Below, in pieces: positions 25,453-30,320 of a stretch of 30,320 nt of DNA. Source of the stretch: an uncultured Lachnospiraceae bacterium (GTDB taxonomy: Bacteria; Bacillota; Clostridia; Lachnospirales; Lachnospiraceae); assembly GCA_910586005.1 (NCBI GenBank), contig CAJUHG010000014.1, positions 16,392 to 46,711 of the forward strand. Reading direction: 5' to 3'. Position numbers and translations under genes: made by a program. Numbering within the stretch: position 1 is the stretch's first letter; each line of letters opens with the position of its first letter. The notes beneath the pieces were generated by a model, which did not search any database, was not told where the DNA came from, and saw nothing but the letters and a program-made list of their open reading frames with translations.

Positions 25453-26342
25453 GCAGAGAAGAATTTATGAGGCAGTTAGAAATGCTTCTGACAGATGTAT
25501 CAGAAGAAGAAAAGCGAGAGGCTCTATCCTATTATCAAAGTTATTTTGAGGATGCAGGGGTAGAGAATGAAGAAAGAATTTTGAAAGAATTAGAAACACC
25601 CCAAAAAGTTGCAGCTACAATTAAAGCAGATTTAAATATGGAGAAGATTACTGAGACAGGAGAATATACAGAACAAGGATTTAAGGATAGTCGTTTTGGT
25701 GATAAGCAAGAAGTAGAAGTTAGAACAGGTACTTTTGAGCAAACAGAAGAAAATGCATCTTCTTATGAAAAAAATACTGCATGTAAAGAAAATTTTACCT
25801 ATGATTCACAGCCAGTATATGAAAATAATAGCAGTTCTTATGAAAATAATAATGCTTATGGGAATAACAATGCTTATGAGAATAGCAGTTCTTATGAAAA
25901 TAATAATGCTTATGGGAATAACAATGCTTATGAGAATAGCAGTTCTTATGGATATCATTCTCAATATGAGAGCCGATCTACTTACAGTGGAAACCAAACT
26001 TTGAAAATTATTTTAATTATAGCAATTGCAATTTTAACAAGTCCAGTATGGTTAGGAGCTTTAGGGGGGATCGCAGGAATTATTTTTGGTATTGCTGTTA
26101 CTGTGATATGTTTAGCAGGAAGTTTTTATATTGCAGGCGGAGTGATGTTTGGAGTTGGAATTGGACAGATTGCAACAGGCAGCTTAGCAGTTGGTTTTGC
26201 TTTAACAGGAACAGGACTTTTAGTGTTAGCGTTAGCAATTCTTGCAACAATTCTTTGCGTTTGGGTATGTGGCAAAGTGATTCCTTGGATATGCAGTTTT
26301 ATTGGAAGGCTATGGAAAAGTATATTTTCAGGAAAAGAATAG
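25449..26342 (+). CDS. HAAS (DUF1700) domain membrane protein with Asn/Ser/Tyr repeats
   Basis: A 297-residue protein. Residues 1-65 (MSREEFMRQLEMLLTDVSEE ... ALSYYQSYFEDAG) are the HAAS/DUF1700 domain, known as the partner of PadR regulators. A hydrophilic linker follows, then a low-complexity region (about 118-170) of YENNNAYGNNNAYENSSS-type repeats, then a hydrophobic C-terminal half (about 180-285) with about four membrane segments. The repeat is encoded by a DNA minisatellite, so its length may vary between strains. Its start overlaps the end of padR. Probably it transmits an envelope signal to PadR, by analogy. Confidence 0.85.
   Translation: MSREEFMRQLEMLLTDVSEEEKREALSYYQSYFEDAGVENEERILKELETPQKVAATIKADLNMEKITETGEYTEQGFKDSRFGDKQEVEVRTGTFEQTEENASSYEKNTACKENFTYDSQPVYENNSSSYENNNAYGNNNAYENSSSYENNNAYGNNNAYENSSSYGYHSQYESRSTYSGNQTLKIILIIAIAILTSPVWLGALGGIAGIIFGIAVTVICLAGSFYIAGGVMFGVGIGQIATGSLAVGFALTGTGLLVLALAILATILCVWVCGKVIPWICSFIGRLWKSIFSGKE
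25827..25950. repeat. 54-bp in-frame minisatellite, 2.3 copies
   Basis: A 54-bp unit begins at 25827, 25881 and 25935 (the last copy partial, 16 bp). The copies are essentially identical, so the amplification is recent. Each adds 18 residues rich in Asn, Ser and Tyr without changing the frame. Confidence 0.85.
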
Positions 26343-26427
26343 AAAGAATTTGTCAATTCTTTCATGGACTATCTATTTGTATCCATAGGATATGATAGAT
26401 TGAAAAATGCATAGAATGGAGGAAAAT
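26342..26427 (+). promoter_or_regulatory. leader element B (homologous to 15505-15608)
   Basis: It begins with a 9-bp hairpin GAAAGAATT/AATTCTTTC (26342-26363) that overlaps the last base of the upstream stop codon. It continues with ACTATCTATTTGTATCCATAGG and ends in TGAAAAATGCATAGAATGGA with its GGAGG site. It matches the leader before the J-domain gene at about 80% over the first half and more in the last 23 bases. Confidence 0.65.
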
Positions 26428-27480
26428 ATGAAAAATTTTACAAAGGCAGCTTTGATTGTTGTATTGATTTTTGTAGTATTAGGTAGTATGTTTTGTGCAA
26501 TTGGCTTAGGAATTGGATTTGATTTTTCAGAATTTAAGGAAGAATTTGAAGATGGAAGATTCTCTGTAGGCTTTTTAAAACATATTCCATATATTAAATA
26601 TAAATCTACAGATAATGTTTGGAAAGAAAAAGAAGCTACAACAGATTATGCATATGCAGACGAGATTTATCAAGAACAGGAAGAAGATGAGTGGGAAAAC
26701 AGCCTTTATGAAGGCACAAGTGATAATGAATGGGGAGATATTACAAGTGATAAGTTTGAATTTCCAAGCGAAAAAATTAAAAAACTGGATGTAGAAGTAT
26801 ATTATGGAACGGTAGAGATTTTTGAAAATACCAGTTTAGATAAAGAAAAAATTTATGTGAATGTAGAATACAAAAAAGAAAATCATAAACGTCAGGTAGA
26901 GGCTTATCTGGATGGTAAGACTTTAAAGATTGAAGAAATAGGTGGTGAAGGTAATCCACTAAATGATAGTACTAGAGTTACAATAGAGATTTCAAAAGAA
27001 ATCATGGAAGAAGCAAAATTAGATGAAATAGATATAGAACAAGATGCAGGTAATATTTATGTAGATATGCCATTGACAGCAAATAAAATTAATATTGATG
27101 TAGACGCGGGAGAATGTAATATTTCAGGAAAACTGACTGCTATGAAAAAAATGTCTATGGAAGTAGATGCAGGAAGCATTTATTTGCCAAATATTGAGAC
27201 AGATGAATTAAAATTGAGCACAGGAATGGGGGACATATATATTGATTTTATGCTAGCTAATAAAATTGATATGGAGTGTGGAGTTGGCTCTATATATGCT
27301 AATGCTGGAGGAAAAGAGTCAGATTATGATTATAATATAAATTGTGGGATTGGGCAAATAGAAATTGGAGATAATAATTATAGTGGCCTCTCTACAGAGC
27401 GCAAGATAAAAAATTCAGGAAATAAAAAAATGGATATTGAATGTGGCGTTGGTACAATAACTATTTCCTTTCAACAATAA
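26428..27480 (+). CDS. DUF4097 beta-helix membrane-anchored protein
   Basis: A 350-residue protein. A single N-terminal membrane helix (about 5-28) is followed by an acidic linker, then the DUF4097 repeat domain: successive strands of the DAGNIYVDMPL, DAGECNISGKL, DAGSIYLPNI, GMGDIYIDFML, GVGSIYANAGG, GIGQIEIGDNN and GVGTITISF type, about 20 residues apart, forming a right-handed beta helix. Start at 26428 has GGAGG upstream. Such proteins accompany PspC and LiaF-like factors in envelope stress. Probably the domain faces outward, but its ligand is unknown. Confidence 0.88.
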   Translation: MKNFTKAALIVVLIFVVLGSMFCAIGLGIGFDFSEFKEEFEDGRFSVGFLKHIPYIKYKSTDNVWKEKEATTDYAYADEIYQEQEEDEWENSLYEGTSDNEWGDITSDKFEFPSEKIKKLDVEVYYGTVEIFENTSLDKEKIYVNVEYKKENHKRQVEAYLDGKTLKIEEIGGEGNPLNDSTRVTIEISKEIMEEAKLDEIDIEQDAGNIYVDMPLTANKINIDVDAGECNISGKLTAMKKMSMEVDAGSIYLPNIETDELKLSTGMGDIYIDFMLANKIDMECGVGSIYANAGGKESDYDYNINCGIGQIEIGDNNYSGLSTERKIKNSGNKKMDIECGVGTITISFQQ

Positions 27481-27530
27481 GTAGCTAGTAACAAGTTGTT
27501 TTGTATAAAATTATAGAAAGAAGGAGTATT

Positions 27531-27722
27531 ATGAATATGGAGCCAAGAAGATTAGTAAAATCAAGAAGTAACAGAGTAATTTGTGGTGTATGTGGAGGCG
27601 TTGGGGAGTATTTAAATATTGATCCAACAATTATACGATTGCTTTTTGTATTATTAGGATGTACCACCACAGGAATTATTGTATATCTGGTTGCAGCAGT
27701 TATTATGCCAGAGGAAATGTAA
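27531..27722 (+). CDS. PspC-domain protein
   Basis: A 63-residue protein that is essentially a PspC domain: RLVKSRSNRVICGVCGGVGE, then YLNIDPTIIRLLFVLLG, followed by a membrane helix ending VYLVAAVIMPEE. AAGGAG lies before ATG 27531, preferred to an upstream ATG at 27501 that lacks a site. PspC proteins anchor or signal phage-shock type envelope stress. It is the last gene of the padR cluster and is followed by a terminator. Confidence 0.93.
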   Translation: MNMEPRRLVKSRSNRVICGVCGGVGEYLNIDPTIIRLLFVLLGCTTTGIIVYLVAAVIMPEEM

Positions 27723-27815
27723 TAAAAATAATATTATAATAGTTGTGTGAAAATTCAGTTCCTTTTGCTGTTGGATAGATATAAAGCTTTGCGGAGCGTA
27801 ACGTTTATGGGTAAG

Positions 27816-27852
27816 AACAAATGGAAAGCCATTTTTGGGCTTTCCATTTGTT
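27816..27852. terminator. bidirectional terminator between pspC and hemerythrin genes
   Basis: AACAAATGGAAAGCC (27816-27830) pairs exactly with 27838-27852 around ATTTTTG. It lies between two convergent genes and ends in a T-rich tract in both directions. Confidence 0.85.
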
Positions 27853-27869
27853 GATTTATAAGAAGTTTT

Positions 27870-28271
27870 TTAATAATTTACAAATAACATATCTACTTTC
27901 TGGATATGGTTGATAAGCCAACCAGTAAGAAAATCTAGAAGATTTTCAACTGTTTCATTTTGAGTTTCAGAATCATCTCCTATAGAATCAAAATCAAATT
28001 CTAATAGTTTGTCTTCAAATTTACGATGTTGTGCCATATGTAAATCCCTATGGGCATAATTAATACTTTTTTGATAAGCCTCTTCATGAGAAAAATGTGT
28101 TCGAGTATAATTGATTAGTTCAGAAATCAAATTTATTAAAGCATCTGTTTTGTCTTGCAAAAGATCATTATAGAGTAAATTATAAGTTTCCTGCGCTAAT
28201 TCAAATAGTTTTTCATGTTCTTGGTCAATTGTTTTTATTCCAGTAAAATACTCTGGTTTCATTTCATACAT
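27870..28271 (-). CDS. bacteriohemerythrin
   Basis: A 133-residue four-helix oxygen-binding protein with a di-iron centre. All ligands are present: His19 (DQEH), His59 and Glu63 (HFSHEE), His78 and His82 or His74 (HRDLHMAQH), His122 and Asp127 (NHIQKVD). GGGGG precedes the ATG at 28271, favoured over an upstream ATG at 28301. It may store, deliver or scavenge oxygen in this anaerobe. It converges on pspC. Confidence 0.93.
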   Translation of the reverse strand: MYEMKPEYFTGIKTIDQEHEKLFELAQETYNLLYNDLLQDKTDALINLISELINYTRTHFSHEEAYQKSINYAHRDLHMAQHRKFEDKLLEFDFDSIGDDSETQNETVENLLDFLTGWLINHIQKVDMLFVNY

Positions 28272-28389
28272 AAATATAGCCCCCTTGACATAAAATAACA
28301 ATTTCTAGTTTCATTCAATATATTACGACCTTTTTTTCTAATAATCAAGAAAAATGTCTATCTAATTTTATTTCACTAAATATAAGCAA

Positions 28390-28557
28390 TATTTGTTGCT
28401 ACATGAAATTATGATATGGTATATCGTTTAAGTATGAAAAGTGATATGCATGAAGGCTATACAATAAAAGAAAATTATGATATAGTATATTAATGACAGA
28501 CAGCCTTTACGCAGGAGTTGAGCTATACAATAAAAGAAAATTATGATATAGTATATT
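28390..28557 (+). repeat. promoter-bearing repeat, 66-bp period, three copies
   Basis: A 36-bp stretch (GCTATACAATAAAAGAAAAT...) is identical at 28456-28491 and 28522-28557. A weaker copy of its AAATTATGATATgGTATAT core lies exactly 66 bp earlier (28406-28424). Each core holds a TATGAT-type -10 box; the last has TTGAGC (28518-28523) 18 bp before it. They lie upstream of the kinase gene at 28669 and look like tandem promoters. The remaining gap (28302-28389 and 28558-28668) shows nothing else. Confidence 0.65.
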
Positions 28558-28668
28558 CATCTAAAAGAACAGAGAAATAGAAATGGATATATATTAACAG
28601 AAAACTATTATAATTATCTATTTAGAAAATAGAGATATAAGTTGGTATATAATATAAGGAAAGGTAGA

Positions 28669-29211
28669 ATGAAAAATATAATACATATATATGGGGCATC
28701 TGGCTCGGGTACTTCTACATTAGGTAGGAAAATATGTGATGAGTGGAACTATAAATTTATGGATACAGATGATTATTTTTGGATACCAACAGATCCTAAA
28801 TATACAGTAAGGCGAAACGTAGGAGAGTGTTTGTCTCTTATGAAAAAAGATATTAAAGAATCCAAAAATGTTGTTATTTCTGGTTCGTTGGTTGATTGGG
28901 GAGATGAACTTATTTCATTGTTTACCCTTGCTATTCGAGTGGTAACAGACACAGATATCAGAATAGGAAGGATAAGAAAGCGTGAAAAGCAGAAATTTGG
29001 AGATAGAATTCAATTAGGTGGAGATATGTATAAACAACATCAGGACTTTCTTACATGGGCAGCAAATTATGATACGGGTGATATGACAATGCGAAGTAAA
29101 GCTAAACATGATGAATGGCAGAAGCTATTACAATGTGAGTTAATAGTTATAGATGGAGCTAATACTTTAGAAGAGAATTTAAAAAAGGTGAAGAAGGCAT
29201 TATTGATGTAA
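28669..29211 (+). CDS. P-loop nucleotide kinase-like / AAA family protein
   Basis: A 180-residue P-loop NTPase. Walker A is GASGSGTST (residues 9-17); the acidic TDDYFW loop (35-45) and the IRKREKQKFGDR region with many Arg are typical of the nucleoside or small-molecule kinase (adenylate kinase-like) fold. The later IVIDGA stretch is the last strand. The exact substrate is unknown; related proteins are often listed just as AAA ATPase. ATG 28669 follows GGAAAGG; an upstream in-frame start at 28642 has no site. Confidence 0.82.
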   Translation: MKNIIHIYGASGSGTSTLGRKICDEWNYKFMDTDDYFWIPTDPKYTVRRNVGECLSLMKKDIKESKNVVISGSLVDWGDELISLFTLAIRVVTDTDIRIGRIRKREKQKFGDRIQLGGDMYKQHQDFLTWAANYDTGDMTMRSKAKHDEWQKLLQCELIVIDGANTLEENLKKVKKALLM

Positions 29212-29331
29212 TTTCCCCACCCATGCACTTATCTCTCTGCCACATGGAAGCGGGAGACTTCCTTGATGAGGTTAAATCAAAGAATTGAATGAAGAGAAAG
29301 TGACAGGAGTTTTCTTTCATAATTAAGATAG

Positions 29332-29391
29332 AATTAGGGTGTCAAAGTCTGAAATTTCCTTACAGATTATTTAGACTTTGACACCCTAATT
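29332..29391. terminator. 19-bp stem terminator after the kinase gene
   Basis: AATTAGGGTGTCAAAGTCT (29332-29350) pairs perfectly with 29373-29391, with a 22-base loop. It lies between the kinase and the converging tRNA gene and can serve both strands. Confidence 0.75.
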
Positions 29392-29410
29392 TCATTATAA
29401 AAAATAAAAA

Positions 29411-29485
29411 TCGGGGTAACAGGATTCGAACCTGCGACCTCACGGCCCCCAGCCGTGCGCTCTAGCCAAACTGAGCCATACCCCG
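29411..29485 (-). tRNA. tRNA-Pro (anticodon GGG)
   Basis: Read on the minus strand, the acceptor stem CGGGGTA pairs with TACCCCG and the discriminator is A at 29411. The D arm, the anticodon stem CACGG/CCGTG with loop CTGGGGG (anticodon GGG), and the T arm GCAGG-TTCGAAT-CCTGT are all present. C1 and A73 fit bacterial tRNA-Pro. CCA is not encoded. Confidence 0.96.
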
Positions 29486-29497
29486 ATAACGCTGACT

Positions 29498-29526
29498 ATT
29501 ATACCTTATTTCTCCAAAAAATGCAA
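29498..29526 (-). promoter_or_regulatory. sigma-A promoter for tRNA-Pro
   Basis: On the minus strand TTGCAT (29521-29526) and TATAAT (29498-29503) are 17 bp apart, just upstream of the tRNA gene. Confidence 0.75.
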
Positions 29527-29557
29527 TAGAAAATACAAAACTTTTTATATATCAAAA

Positions 29558-29640
29558 TTGAACTTCAACAAAATTCTTTATTGAACTTTTTCTCCCTTTA
29601 TGATATACTGGATTGAACTTCAGTAAATAAAATTGAACTT
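29558..29640 (+). promoter_or_regulatory. promoter with four TTGAACTT boxes, probable operator
   Basis: TTGAACTT occurs in direct orientation at 29558, 29581, 29613 and 29633. The second copy is the -35 element (TTGAAC, 29581-29586) of a strong promoter with TATACT at 29604-29609, spacer 17. The others flank it upstream and downstream of the start point. This layout suits binding of the HTH domain encoded by the next gene and autoregulation; binding itself is inferred. Confidence 0.7.
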
Positions 29641-29658
29641 TTTTCACAGGAGAATACC

Positions 29659-30320
29659 ATGCCAAATGAAACTTTTGCAGACAGACTGCGGGATTCCATG
29701 GAACGACAGAATATCAAACAAGTTGATCTGATCCGCATCGCTGCCGAACAGGACATTAAACTCGGCAAAAGCCATATGAGCCAGTATGTAAGTGGAAAAA
29801 CCATTCCACGTCCGGAAATGATCCGCTTTCTGGCAGAAGCCCTGCAGGTAGAGGAGTCATGGCTAAGCGGTAATAGTGTCGCAACCACCGACTCTAGTCC
29901 GCAGCCGGAAAAGCCGTCACAGGAGCACAATGAACTTAAAAAAATCAGTGTATCAGGAGGAAACACCATGCGGGAATTTAGAAAATCATCAAAACTGGAC
30001 AATGTATTATATGATGTCAGAGGGCCGGTCGTTGAAGAAGCAAGCCGGATGGAGGAAGCAGGTACGCATGTTCTGAAACTGAACATCGGCAATCCGGCTC
30101 CTTTTGGTTTTCGTACACCGGACGAAGTCATCTATGACATGCGCCAGCAGCTGACGGAATGCGAAGGATATTCGGACGCCAAAGGACTGTTTTCTGCCAG
30201 AAAAGCTGTCATGCAGTATGCGCAGCTGAAAGACATACCCAACGTCTCGATCGGCGATGTCTACACCGGAAACGGCGTCAGTGAACTGATCAACATCTGT
30301 ATGTCCGCTCTGCTCGACGA
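29659..30320 (+). CDS. XRE-type HTH fused to AlaA-like aminotransferase (partial)
   Basis: The gene runs off the right edge. Residues 1-75 form an XRE-type helix-turn-helix (RQNIKQVDLIRIAAEQDIK ... SHMSQYVSGKTIPRPEMIRF), followed by a linker, then from Met104 an alanine-transaminase-like domain (SSKLDNVLYDVRGPVVEEA, LKLNIGNPAPFGF, YSDAKGL, VYTGNGVSELI) close to E. coli AlaA. Translation is continuous across the junction. An AGGAGG (29955-29960) stands 7 bases before Met104 (29968), so the enzyme could also be made alone. Codons are clearly richer in G and C than elsewhere in the window, which suggests acquisition by transfer. PLP-lysine lies beyond the edge. Confidence 0.88.
   Translation, partial: MPNETFADRLRDSMERQNIKQVDLIRIAAEQDIKLGKSHMSQYVSGKTIPRPEMIRFLAEALQVEESWLSGNSVATTDSSPQPEKPSQEHNELKKISVSGGNTMREFRKSSKLDNVLYDVRGPVVEEASRMEEAGTHVLKLNIGNPAPFGFRTPDEVIYDMRQQLTECEGYSDAKGLFSARKAVMQYAQLKDIPNVSIGDVYTGNGVSELINICMSALLD

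Noticed and set aside
28456..28557. Possible CRISPR pair of 36-bp repeats with a 30-bp spacer
   Set aside because: Repeats are A+T-rich, carry -10 promoter boxes, a third degenerate copy has the same 66-bp phase, and there are no cas genes.
29212..29331. Small coding frame or transposase relic after the kinase gene
   Set aside because: A short readable run (MEAGDFLDEVKSKN) and a GGAAG/CTTCC stem are present, but nothing matches a known family and there is no start signal.
29598..30131. 177-codon minus-strand frame at the right end
   Set aside because: It is the antisense of the HTH-aminotransferase gene, whose protein motifs and ribosome sites are clear; the minus frame shows no family signature.

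Overview
The window looks like chromosome of a low-GC, Gram-positive anaerobe of the Clostridia, most likely Lachnospiraceae. This rests on the strongly A+T-rich coding DNA, the GGAGG-type ribosome binding sites before nearly every gene, and family-typical neighbours: recJ, hslO, nadE next to a DUF5685 gene and a J-domain gene, pdxS-pdxT, and a PadR/HAAS/DUF4097/PspC cluster. The assignment is inference from gene content; no 16S gene is present.

Region by region. 1-248: a highly structured repeat element, with a 55-bp perfect direct repeat and three hairpins. 249-3316: two divergent DHH-family phosphoesterases, an NrnA-like protein on the minus strand and RecJ on the plus strand. 3439-6668: a soluble chemoreceptor-like coiled-coil protein, an alpha/beta hydrolase and an exported DUF1002 protein. 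6794-8794: an orphan adenine-N6 DNA methyltransferase with an N-terminal helix-turn-helix. 8812-10485 (minus): a two-helix membrane protein followed by a clearly decayed gene. 10738-16930: housekeeping genes on the plus strand (SAM methyltransferase, Hsp33, glutamine-dependent NAD synthetase, DUF5685, J-domain/TPR protein, flavodoxin). 16931-17717: about 790 bp with no intact gene, but with the tail of a BlaI-like repressor overlapping the head of a BlaR1/M56-like peptidase. 17718-23028: an ABC3-type permease, its ATPase, an OmpR-type response regulator and a histidine kinase, which look like one peptide-sensing or export module. 23170-24677: PLP synthase PdxS-PdxT, closed by a strong terminator. 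24842-27852: a strong promoter, a long repeat-bearing leader, then PadR, HAAS (DUF1700), DUF4097 and PspC, probably an envelope-stress operon. 27870-29211: a minus-strand bacteriohemerythrin, a 66-bp-period promoter repeat and a P-loop kinase. 29411-29485: tRNA-Pro(GGG) on the minus strand. 29659-end: a partial gene fusing an XRE helix-turn-helix to an AlaA-like aminotransferase, visibly richer in G+C than everything before it.

The points most worth following are the HTH-aminotransferase fusion with its internal ribosome binding site and four TTGAACTT boxes; the orphan HTH-methyltransferase; the BlaI/BlaR1 remnant in front of the ABC/two-component module; the homologous leader sequences before two unrelated genes (15505 and 26342); and the structured repeat at the window start. 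None is proven to be a new system from this sequence alone.
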